Shown: piece after piece, positions 13,401-26,500 of the stretch | How positions within the stretch are numbered: the stretch's first letter is position 1 | How the letters are laid out: each line of letters starts with the position of its first letter | Source: Panonychus citri | Taxonomy: Eukaryota; Arthropoda; Arachnida; Trombidiformes; Tetranychidae | DNA: 64,000 nucleotides | NCBI RefSeq assembly: GCF_014898815.1 | Contig: NW_026515541.1 | Location: forward strand, 1,426,001-1,490,000 | Direction of reading: 5' to 3' | Notes under the pieces: generated by a model | Databases searched by the model: none | What the model was told of the DNA's origin: nothing | What the model saw: only the letters and a program-made list of their open reading frames with translations | Made by a program: the position numbers and the translations under genes

Positions 13401-16400
13401 CTATTACACTGAATATCTCCGGAACTAAAAGTCATATGAATGTCAGACTTGACCAGAGGACTAAACAGAATTGAAGCGCTCGACCCTACGATTTTCAAGG
13501 TCATTGAGGTCATTTAACGAAGGTAGCATTTAAAGGTCATTTTAAGGTCGATGTGTGAAAGAGCACAAAAAGTTACACTCAAACCTAAGGTTTGATGATA
13601 TTCCGTCAAAAGGAAGCTGAGATACAGACTTTTCTTATAAACTTAACTCTTGAAGTGTTTTCAGATTGAAACATACCTATCTTGTAATCCGTTCATCACA
13701 GACACTTCAAAATAAAATCTGAGGTGTGATTTGATTTGCTCTTTTACACGATGACCTTAAAATGGCCTTTAAATGCTACCTTCGTTAAATGACCTCAATG
13801 ACCTTGAAAATCGTAGGGTCGAGCGCTTCAATTCTGTTTAGTCCTCTGGTCAAGTCTGACATTCATATGACTTTTAGTTCCGGAGATATTCAGTGTAATA
13901 GCCGTAGTGGATAAAAAAAACGCCCTGTATAAGATCATTTTTTCATTTACTTAACATATGCAAAGTTGATTAACTTAATTGTAGTCTGATGAAATTGTTT
14001 CACTTTATTATAATTTGCTAATTGCCTTACCTAAGTTGATTATCATTATCACCTTAATGATAGTCAAGTTTATTATTGTTTATTATTATTATCACTATAT
14101 TAAATTGATTAACCTTGTAAAATTTGTTCAATGCAATTAACAAGTGTAATTTAATTTACCGTTATAAAGATTACTACAATTACATAATCACCATGATGAT
14201 GATGATCACTTAACAATTGTGATTGTAAATCAACAGAAACAACAAAGAAAATGAAACAATTAACCAATGATAATTGTTTACAACAATAATCAAGGTACAT
14301 CATTTTGAAGATAAATTGTTTCAGTTAATTGCTGGTAAATGGTAACACCAAACAATAGGCAATTAGTTTAATTGTTACATAATGAAAAATTTAAATTATC
14401 ATCACTTAACTTTGCTGAACATTATTCATAGACTATTACATGTATTCAAGCTGGAACTTGATTTCGAACCCAAAAATAATCAAATTATCGTTTTTAATTT
14501 TTAACCGAAATTTACTCTGAACCAGATTTCAATGTCACTCCTTGATTCATGATGATTATAATCATGATTTGATTACCATGAAGAGATATGTCAAAAATTG
14601 AGATAAAACGATGAAAAAAACTTTGGGCTTGATCCACTTTTCCTTATCCTTAATCTCATTTTATCCTCATCATGATGATAATGATGATATTAATTGAAGC
14701 TTATCTAACCAGAATAAAAATTCATTGTCATCCCATAATTATTCATAGGGAAATGATGGATTCATCCTGAATCATTATCTTACCATGATTACAATGAATA
14801 GTAATGATAATCCATTGGAAAGACAATGGAGAAAAAATTTAATTTTTCCTTCCCAATGATGAAACTATTTTTTTTTCACCCTTCCAACAATTGTAATTAG
14901 TTGCTAATTGTTTCTCGTTGCTTACTATTTATCGTTAATCATAAACCGTTAAAGACCAACAACAATTTAAATCACAATGAACCTTGGAGTTAATCAAATT
15001 GTTCAACTCTTTAATTGATAATCAACGACAACTTTAATTGTTTGGGCCAACATTTAAAAGGAAAACAATTGATTAGCTTCATCATGTTGATTCATTTATT
15101 TTATTGTTTAACTTGTCATTCAAAATTTGAATCAATTTTTTTCTCAACTGCTATTTAATTAACCAGGATTAAGACGATTAACCTTAAACAAACTTAATCT
15201 TACCACCAGCAGCAATTTTTTACCACTCTGTAGTAGCTAATTACATAACCAAATTAATTGACCGGGAAGACTTGATTAGAAACTTTGAATATTGATAATA
15301 TTGAATTACTTGGGATATGAATGAGCTAATAAAAAAATGAGTTCAGTGAAAAGTTCATTCAATTTAGTAATCATTAATCAAAGAGTTTTTTGTTGGATGA
15401 TAAAAATAACGGTAAATAATAGTTGCCACGATGAGAAAAATTCTCCTGACGTAAGTGATGCATCTCCCTATTCATGGGGAAAATGATGAAAATTAATATG
15501 AACAAAATACTCCAAAGAATAGAAAACAAAAGATTAGTTGAAATGAGAATTTAGTAGGAAAATCAGAATGAGTAGGAATGGAGATTGAAGATAAAAAGAA
15601 AACGATTCAATGAATGAAACTCTGAGATTTCTCGAGCTTTGAATTTTACCTTTTCGTAAACTGAATTTTCAATCTTCGTTTTTTGACCTTTTTCATGTCG
15701 ATCCTTTCAAGTGTAAAGGTGATGAAACTTTGACTTTCTCTTTTTTCGACTAATCAAAAAAGGTAAAAGACTGGCCATCAACAGAATTGATCAGCCAGCA
15801 GTAAATGAAAAAAGATGTTGGTTTTTTCACTTTCACTTTTCAGTTATCAGTAAGTAATCATGCTATTCAATATCATATATTTACTATCGATAGTGGTTTT
15901 ATTTTTCTCGGATGGTATGATAGGAAACTTATAATGGTCTGTTCATATACTCCCATTATCACCTTCAGAATTGTTATGAGTTACATGTATTGATAACTTT
16001 TGACCTTACTTGAATTCTTTTGACTGAATCTCTTTTCATTACAACTGAATATGTTTTTCTTTTTTCGTCAAGATAAAAGTACCTTTTTTATCTCACTTCT
16101 CATCATTCACTTTCTCTCATCTCTAACTTTTGACTTATCTTCATCATCTCTTTCATTCTCTGATGCTATTTTGCTGGATATTCTTGTAACATTGCTTGAA
16201 ATTTTTTGCAACTAATCTGAAGAAAGTCACTATTCCAACAAATTTTAAGGTAACTCTGAGCTTAAGACAGTGAATCAAAAATGGATTTGCTGTATTTGTA
16301 GAATTGTTTAAGCTATTTGCTTTTATTGTTATTGAAGTGAATAAAATGAACTATTCAACATTTTCTGTATTCATAATAATTAACAAAGCAAGATAAATGA

Positions 16401-19400
16401 ATTGACTTAGCCTTGTCTAATATCAAGGTCATTCCGGTCATTTTATAAGGATGCAGTTTCAAGGTCATTAGTAGTATATGTCTCGCCCTAAGCCAGTTAA
16501 AGTTAGTTTAGAAATACATCGGTTTTAAGCAGTTCAAGAAATTCAGTCAAACTTAATATAATTAAATATTAAAATTCTGCCGGCAGAATCAAGTGTTAGA
16601 GACACCGAAAGGGCTTGAGTAAATTCTTTTCCATTCGTTTAACCACTTAATTAATTAATGAAGGTGGCGTATTTGTGAGAACAAAGGCACGTCTTGTATC
16701 CTAACAATAATGACCAGTAGTTCCACTTTAACTGTTCAATGGTCCAAAAACAGTGGAACGTATTCGGCTCTTGAAGATGTATAATCATGTTTAACAGGAA
16801 ACATCATTCTGTAGAAATACGTTTATCACGCCAAAAGAATCCAATCAGCATGGCCGCTTGGTCTTTATTGAGAACTGGACCAGATAGTTCTATAGTAGTA
16901 GCGTAGTAGTTCAGCAGATGATCAAACCGAATATACTATACCTTTGCGATGAAAAATGTCCAAAAGTTGTGATGATTGGGAGTTAATTCGATTATAAAAA
17001 TCAAATGACATAGAAATTGTATCTAAGAAGTATGACCGGAGTGACCTTGATATTGTAATATGACAAATGTCTTTAGGGGAAATTAGATCCTTTAAATGTT
17101 GCCTGGTTATGGCCTCCATGATCGCTTGCAGATCTTCAAATAAATAAGGGATTCGCTCCATAGATTTGTGTCACAATTGGTGTGACGTTGACCCTGGCTG
17201 ACTGAGATAACTTCTGAAATTACTTAAAATGAACAAATTATGAACAAAAAGTAACAATGTATTAATATAAGCCTTCCCTTGGCATTGTAGCAAAATCAAT
17301 GTTTTAAGCTAGTTTAGCAAATGGTGGTTTTGGTGAATCAACTACCTCATAACGTTGACAATCAATCTGGAAGTACATTTGAATGAGATTGATCAACATT
17401 CAACCCAAAATACATATTCAACCAGTAATAATCAAGGCGAGATGAAATATACATGGAACATTAGGAGAGATTAGGATGTTGAATAAGAAAAATAAGTAAT
17501 TTAATAAATGGAATATTTTAAATGAAGATATTTATCTTCTCATCTATTTATCGTCTTTCAGGTGAACGTTAATGCAAGGAGAGTATTAAGACTGTTATAC
17601 ATTTACAGGATAAGAACATATTGACCAGTAATGCATGTAATAATTACAATTATACAATCGAAGTGGTTTTCAAACATTATCGTTACAATGTAAGAATATT
17701 ATTTGACTTATCGATTGTATAAAGGCTTTACTTATTAAGATGATAATGATAACTTATCATCAGGAGAAATAAATTCAATATCTAACAATGATAATATTAA
17801 TAGTTGATATTGATTCATAAGATTTCATATTATTTCATTGGAAAAATATTACAAAAAAAAGTGATGAGGTATTATCATGATAATATCTTTTCTCACTCCC
17901 TGTCAACCAGAAAAATTTTGATCTTTTGATCAAGACTAAACGATAACGGAAACTGAACACTTCTGAATGTATATATTATATATTTTCGTTTCTCACTTAT
18001 ATCCATATAGACTCTCCTTGTTTCTCACTATCAAATTATTCAGAGTTACTTCCGTTCTCATTGCTGATGATCTCATTCTCTCAACTTGAACTACTGTTGA
18101 CTCTCAGATTTGAATGACATTTTTATTCTGTTCTACTTCCGTTTGAGTTTCATTTTTTTTATATAATCATGATCTCTGTGAGAAATTCCTACATTATCTT
18201 CCTCCTACTCACCGATTCCCAATAAAGGTATAAAATGATTTTCTATTTTCTTTCCATCTCAAAGTATCTCCACCATCATCATCATTCCTCATCATTTGAT
18301 GTTTTCCCTCCAGAGACTCTTACAATCGTTATCTTTTTTTTCATCATGATATCAATAACTTGTGAGATATTAACTTTAAATGATCTGAATCAATTTATGA
18401 AAAACTTCAGTTTCATCAACATGAAACTCTTACAATTAAAAGAATACAATTTATATTCATACAATCGGTTCCTTTTGATCATGAAATGGCTTCTTGAAGA
18501 GGAACAAAGCAAAGATTATGAACATCTTTTTTTCCCTGATTTTTGTGAACTTTTCCTTATTTCAAATGCATGATAAACCTCATCTCATGTCGTTTACACA
18601 TGAAATGAATTTTGTAAAATTTTCCTCTAACACCTTGACTATAACCTCCTCCCATGTGTATGCATATAAGAGGATGATGAAGCTGAAAGTTCAGTGTCAC
18701 ATACACAGATATCAAGAAAATAAGAGTCTGAACTTTATCCAAGAAGAAGGGAAAAATGTTCCCTTCGATTATTCAGTTTCCCTTATACAGTCTGAATTTT
18801 TTTGTCATCTACACTCACTTTTACTCTCCCTGACTAAGTTACTCGAAATAAGGATATCTCTTCCACCTTTTCTCCTATCAGAATTACCATAAATTTATTC
18901 TCTATTCTTTTTTTTAGAACAAAAAATTCCACCTTGTACTTACTCGACTTCCCCTGTAGTGGATCAAGATACATACTGATTGACCATTTGCATAATAGTT
19001 TTTCTGTATAAAAAAAATCTTAAAGTTGTACATCTTTCAGATTATCCATCTTTCTGGAAAAAATATGTTCCTAAACCATGATGGAACATCTTCTCGGAGT
19101 AACTTTCCAATGCCATGAATTTATCTTATTCCATTTTTTCATATTTTTCTCTTCGTATTCTGGAACCACAGGAGATCTTACATTTTCGAAGTTCAAATGA
19201 TGACATTTTCTCTTTTTTTCTTGATCAGAACTCATTTCTCTCTAATGAAGGATAAAAAGTCTCTTTCCTCATAGTGATACATGTACATTTAGTCTGTATG
19301 ATAAAAAGAGATTATCGAATCAGCAAAGTGAGCGAAAAGTATGACAAGAAAGAGAGGAGAAAAGTTCTGATGAAGATTGCAAAATTATTCTCTCTCCTTG

Positions 19401-22400
19401 ATAATATTCTCTCTCAAATAACTGTGAGAAAATTTCTCTAAATATCATTTAGAATTCTTATTGAAACTTGTTATGAATTTTTTTTCTCTCAATCTTTTCA
19501 TTAAGAATCAGGGAATGAACTCTCACGGCTTCGAATAAGTTTCCGCTCTTTCTTCATTTGTTATCATGTTTGTTTATTTGATTGTTTGTTCTTGTTCATG
19601 ATAATAAATACTAGGAAATGATTAATGGAAATGCATTCGATTTCTTGGAAAAAAAAGTATTCTTTTTATATATTTGATATATTTGGGTTACCAATGGAAA
19701 TGAAGACTTGAGATTTCATTGTGTTCATGTGAGTGTTTGTTCAAATGAAAAGAGATACATTTTTACTTCCTTACTTGGAACCCATTTTTTACTTTTCCCT
19801 TCAGAATTTTGTACTTTGTCAGAATTTTCCATTATAATCAATTGGTATTATCATCATGAGCATCATAACGTTTCAATCTGAGATTCCATCACCTCACTAA
19901 ACTAATAAGAACTTTTTTCCTCATCATTTTTCCACCTTTCATCCAAATTTCAATAATAATCATCGGTTATCATGATGGTGGTAATTCTGATTATGATATC
20001 ATGGTAAAGTTGATTATGATGAAATTTTCTCTTTATTATATAAACTCTTATTATCCTCGAGTGAATGATGAAAGTTTGTTGGAAACTTATTCCATCATGT
20101 TGATGATGATTTAATATCTGTGATGAAAAAAAGAGTTGAATTTATTTCGATGAATATTTTTTTTCCATGATAAATTGCTAATTCATAAATACTAAGTTAT
20201 CATTTAGATTTTGAAGACTTTTCTCAAGCTGATAAACCTTTTTTAGACAAAATTTCGAGCAACATTCAAGATCATCTGAGCTTATCATGAAAGCTCTGAA
20301 ATTTATCATGTATCAAACTATATTTTCACAAATATTTTCTAATAAATCTTCCAGTTATAAGATTATGATATCGATAATATCGATGCTCGAATATTACAAA
20401 TGTAATAAAACAATAGTTCAATGAAGTTCTGAAAACAATACATGTGATAAACTTTCTTTTCGCCTGAATTTCAACGATCTGGGTTGAATTTGTGCTGAAT
20501 TTTTATTCTTCATGATTTGTTTCACCATAGGATTTACATGAAACGATAAAATAACAATTACTGGGCTAGAGTTTTATCGTTTTGGTTGCACTTCTCTTTC
20601 CTTCATCATTTACCTTTTGATCTGTATCATTAAGATTTCATAGTTATACGATAAATCAATGTTATACTTGTATCGATAATTGAACTGTTATAAACTTGAA
20701 TAATGATCATGACGATGATGATAAATAATACAATTGATTTTGTAACAATTCAATGGTAGTAATTTTTTTTCTTCACTCTAGAGCAAAGTGAAAACTGTCA
20801 CATCATTAGGAGTTGACAGGTCAATTGCTATTGTATGATGGTGATAGAAAAGGATGTGGATGAATGGGAGGTGGTAAAGATAAAAGTTCCAATGTATATA
20901 AGGAGAGCAAAAAAAAACTACGGAAATAATGATGATTCTGAATGAGAAATGATTCTGGTTTGGAACAGAAATAATTTCCAGTTTATGAATCGAAAATTGA
21001 GTAATAGAGAAAAACTTTTTCCATATTAAATAATGTTTCTTCATTTGGAATTTTTTAACAGATAGAATTTAATTTGATTCTAATCTAGTCAATCAATTCA
21101 AGGGGAAAAACTAAAGTAACGGTAGTGATTAAAAGTGTTCAGTTGTAATAAGTATTTGAACCATGAAATTGTCGAAACTTTGATTAGGTCAGAAAAAAGT
21201 TTCGAAAACTTTTTTCACTCTAACGAAAAAAGTTACAATCTAAATTCAAGTAAACAGAAACTGTTTATATTGTGTCATTTTCATGGTTATTGTTTACTTA
21301 ATGTTGACCTTGTCCATCGTTTGTCAATCGAGTCCATTTTTATTACTTTGTCTTTATTGTTTCCTTCGTTATATTGTGTTTATACCTCTTGATAGTTGAT
21401 TAAATGGTGAAACAATTAAGATACATTTTCAATCTTATACTTAATTGAATCTCTATTAACTTTTCATCTTCCTAATAAAATCTATTGTTAACTCTTAGCT
21501 TTATCTAATCACATAAAAGTAAATCTTTATCTTTCTCAATCAACTTAAGCCCTTAATCCTTTTCTTATTACAATCTTTTCATTATTGTTCTTTGGATGTT
21601 TTCACCTTGTAATCAACGAGAAAGTGAAGATGACATTTTCCTCTCTCATTTTCTCTATCGAAACAAAGTTGAAAGGTCAATAAGTGGCGAGATTTTTTTC
21701 ACAAAAATACTCTCACTTATGACCACCGAAATTTAGCAATTTCTGTGAATCCATTTATTGCAATTTCTTTGGACTTGTACTCTATTTCGTTCATCACATT
21801 TCGTTACTTTAAATTCATCCTGAGTTATCCAATGGAAGAATAAGAAAAATCTTTAAACTGACAATCGTTAGAAGAAAAATTTCAAAACAAAATATGAGAA
21901 ATGAAGGGTAAATGTATTATTTGTAACATTCGATGTTCCGATCTTCTTGAATCATTAATTCATTTCTCTTTCTATGATCACTTTGATTAGCTAGTTTTTT
22001 CTGCTATTTGATACAAAATAGTCAATTTCATTGGTAAAATTTTCTCAACTGACCATTGTCCGTATCTTTGACTACTGTTGAGATAAATAATATTCGCTTG
22101 ACCAGTTATACATGAGGGATAAAAAAAGTGAAAGGAAAATGTATCAAAAAAAAAAGAAAACAGTTTTTTTCTTCATCTTCTTTTGACCTTTTAGAATAAT
22201 TTTCTCACTACAGTGAACAGAATTCATCTTGTTATCACATATACTTCATTCAATGCTGACCATCATTCCTGATCTAATCTTTCTTATTCTTGTTTACAAT
22301 TTTGATAATACGATTTTTCAATGAATTTAAGATAAATATCATTCTTATCCTTTATCACTTTTAGCTCAGTTCTATCAAGATTATCGAGCAAATTTCTGTA

Positions 22401-23551
22401 TTCATTATCATTAGAATCGATGGAAATCTCATTACCACCTCAATGAGAGTTGATCCTTATTGATTGGTATAAACATCAAGTACAAACAAATAAACAAAAT
22501 TAATCAATAGTAAAAGTGTCTATTTGTGTATATAAGTGAAAATAAATCATCAGTTGTAGATGGTGATGATAATTAATATGACTTGATAGATTTCATCATA
22601 CTGAATATCTTTGTAGTAAATGATGATGATGAAGATGAAGATGAAGATGATATTGATGCTGATGAGTAACTTAATGTAAGGAAAAAGTTGGCAAAAAGTT
22701 GTTCACTTGATAATGATAACAATATATTATAACAATAATGTTAATATTTGTTGTTGAAAGTTTCATGAACTTAGCATGTATTCAGTGATAATGATCATTA
22801 AAATGATGATGATGATGATGATAATAATCATAACATAGTTATAATCATCATAATGATGATAAGTAATTGAAATGAATTTTATCCGAACATATCAGAGATA
22901 TAATGTAACTGCGAAGTGGGTGAAACTCATTATCTTGATTATTATTATTGATATACAATTACAGGGACATGATGAAGGTGGGGAAAGTGGGAGGTGATTT
23001 TTTTTTATTCCAAGGGAGTGGAAAACAGGGTAACTTGGACCTTAATTAAATGTTACAATTGATTTATGATCAATTTATTATTAGTCTTTCTTTTCTGTAT
23101 ATTTACATCAATCTTATCCTTAGCCTATTATGTATCGGTCAGATATTATGTGTTTCTGATGTTACATTTATTGGTCATTTAGGATGGACAGTGGCTACTT
23201 AAAGCATTACCCTGTGAATGCTGAGAATCTACCAAGGAAAGTGCAATGATGTTGATGATTAGAAAGTTACATTCTTTTGGACATTACGATTTATATATAT
23301 CGATATATGATTTGCAGGTTGTTTCGTTTTTTCTTAATCAATTTTTGTCTCCCTCTCTGTCTCTCTCTCTCTTTTTCGAATAAATTGTTTCTTTTTTGTT
23401 CTTTTTTTTTTTTTGTTCTTATATTTTATTCTGATTCTTTAGGTTCCAAGTATTCAAGCTCATTTGTAGAGATTGTTTTTATTTCTTCCATGGTTGGTCT
23501 GGTCGATGGAGCATTTTATTAGTTTTACATGGGCCATGAAAGTATTATCAA

Positions 23552-23582
<31 letters not shown>

Positions 23583-26500
23583 GTTCAGTGTATCAGAATT
23601 GAATCTCTATTTTGTCAGATACAATTCCCGGTAACCAGATAACAAGAGCATCGGCCTTTTTTTGCTTTATTTTTTGGGCTTCGTCCATTGGCCATTGTGA
23701 TGGTTTATGATGATGATTATGGTTTATTATTATTATTTTTTGTATTGTTATTGTTGTAACACTGGGAGTATTTGTCCAGTTACATGTTAAAAATCTAGAA
23801 GCAATGTAAAGATGACCATTGAAAATGTTTCACCAATGGTTATCAACTGTATACTATTATTACCCTAATAATAATCCTTTTGATAGCTTCTAACCAGTGG
23901 CCATTTTATTGTTTAGCTTTTCAAGAATTGACAATTAGCTGATCGTTATTGAATTAGCTGCTAATTGTTGATACAATGTTTCTGATTACTATCATGGTGA
24001 TGATGATGAACTACTAAAAATTTTGATGATGATTCACTTTCTGAGATTGTATGAGATGATAAAACTGATTATCTACTTTGTATTCTGAGTTCATCATAAA
24101 CTTTTTTTTTCTCAGCTCAGATTCTCAATTTTGGTTTCTTGTTGATTGTTGGTTGTTTACTCTTTGTATTAGATTCTCAGAGTACATGATAAATTGTCCA
24201 GTCTCGAATTGAATGTTTACTAAGACGTTGGCGTAAGTTTAGTTATGATTCCGATGAGCAAAATACCATGAAATCCCCTGTCTCTATGTGAACTTTATAC
24301 ATAAATAGAAAGTGAGAAACGGAAGTGATAACAAAATGAAATTTTCCACCTCCAATTGAAAGATTAAGATTAACTGATAATCTTGGATTAGAAAATCATT
24401 TCGAATGCTGTAAAGAAAAGTGAAACGAAAAATGGACTTTCGATGGAAAGAAATAAATTCTATCATTATTATTAACTCTATTTGACATTCTTGGAATAAT
24501 TCTATTGTTCAGTTCGTAGCATTTTCCATGACAATACTTACTAGCATTATTGTCGTAATCTTGTTATCTCGAAAACTTTACTGATATTTTTCATCTTGAA
24601 ATATTTTTCCTCGAGTTCTAATATCATTTCTTTAACTTTCGTACGAGTTTCATGCTTTACCAAACTCGAATCTCTTTTTTCTGGCCTTAACAATGTTAAT
24701 ATACGATTGATAATAATTTATTATCTGTAGATCTTTTTGTTTTCTTTGGAACTTTTCTTTTTTTTCTCCTCAAATTTCCAAGTTCGAAAGTTCATAATTT
24801 TTTCATCATCATTATCGTTGTGATGATATGTTGTTATTGCCTCATTAAACAACTTTATTTGTACTTCGATTGTTGTTGTTGCTCATTCCTTATCCAAGTA
24901 TGAAAAGTAAAGAGAAGAAAAGTTCAGCAAGAAAAAAATAAGAAATTCTTCCAGAACTTTTTCCTTTGTTTTGACCAGAATCTTTCAGGATAGAATCGAT
25001 TATTACAGGTTTTCTATCTGATTGGTTGGTCGAATCGGGATTGTTTATCAATGGTCAATTTATGTCCAGTGTTCCGGTGATTTTATGGTTGGTTGAAAAA
25101 ATTTTCTTCCAGTTTTGTTTTTGTCCATCAGCTGACTGACCCATCTTCATGATATGAACGATTATCATGGTGATGGTTTATCATAAACATGAATAGATAA
25201 GTAGTAGTGATGCTTGAAGGTCGTTGGGCTGAAATTTTATGAATGATGGATAAAAAGAGCGAGTAGATTAATTGATTATCTGCTTGGATTATGAGGTGGG
25301 GTGGAAAGAAATTGCTCCTTTTGAAGCACAAGGAGAAAAAAATAGTTCCTCCGGTGGAAATTGTTTATCTCTCTTGGTTATTTTATTTTTCTTTCTTTTA
25401 TATTGGTGAATGAGTATCATTATCTCTCATGGTGGATGGTCATTCATCAAATGTCCATCTCTTTGACTATTGTGTTGATAATCGTCGTGATGATGATGAT
25501 GCTAACCAACGAAGTTACTGATTTAAGTTTTATCCTCTTTTTTTTCACCCAAAGAAAATGATTATTAGTCTTAACTCATTCCCGTTGACTTACCCTGTAA
25601 ATAGGTTGAAAGATTCATTATCAGAACTTACAAGATAAACTGACCAGCGGATAAAAACAACAGGACAAGATGCGGTTGACCTACTCTCTTCATCTACACT
25701 TGTCTATTTGTAGTAATTTTTTATCCAACTCAATGAACTTATTGCAAACCATTTTCATGATTATCATGAAAATTGAATGAAAATCCCAGTATTATGTTGA
25801 TAAAGATACAAGAACAAAAAAGTATATACTTGATATCATGAATATGAAACTTTCTGTAAAGGGAAAAAGTTTCAACTTGTAAAGCTAACGAATGAAATCT
25901 TGAGCCCAGAACCAATGAAACAGAAACAAAAACATGATGGTAACTATTATATGAACTTATCATCGTGGTTCTTATTACAAGTTTCCAATTAGTTGGTTAA
26001 TTTGCTGGCTAATGAAAATTGTGGTGATTAGATTTGATGTGAATTCTGATGACGATAGTGATGGCTCATCAAATTCAAGGTCAAAAGATTATCTGAAATT
26101 TTCTCTGAGACTCAATGATCATGAAAGAAAGAGAAACAAATAAAAAAAAGTTCCATACTCCTGATTACCATGATACTTGACATGATAATGTTATCTTTTT
26201 ATGCCAATAAATGTTATTCTGTGAAGTTTTTTTTTCTACTTCGGAATATATTACATTCTTGCAACAATATACTACATGTATTTATTTATACCTTGTTAAT
26301 TATTCAGTTGATTACAGTTAATTAACCGCCGTTAAAGTTAATGGCATTCATTAATTTTCTTATATTCATTTAATCAACTTTATGTATATCTTGACAATTA
26401 TTACGTTCACGATCAAATCAAATTAACTTTAATCAATGTACAGTAATTGCAACGATGTAAATTCTTAGATTACATTAAGTGATATTTTCCTTGTAATTTG

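Noticed and set aside
18235..18892. Two overlapping plus-strand open frames of 112 and 132 codons
   Set aside because: Composition is that of the AT-rich background (Phe, Ile, Leu, Ser, His runs), with no domain, no signal peptide and no splice context.
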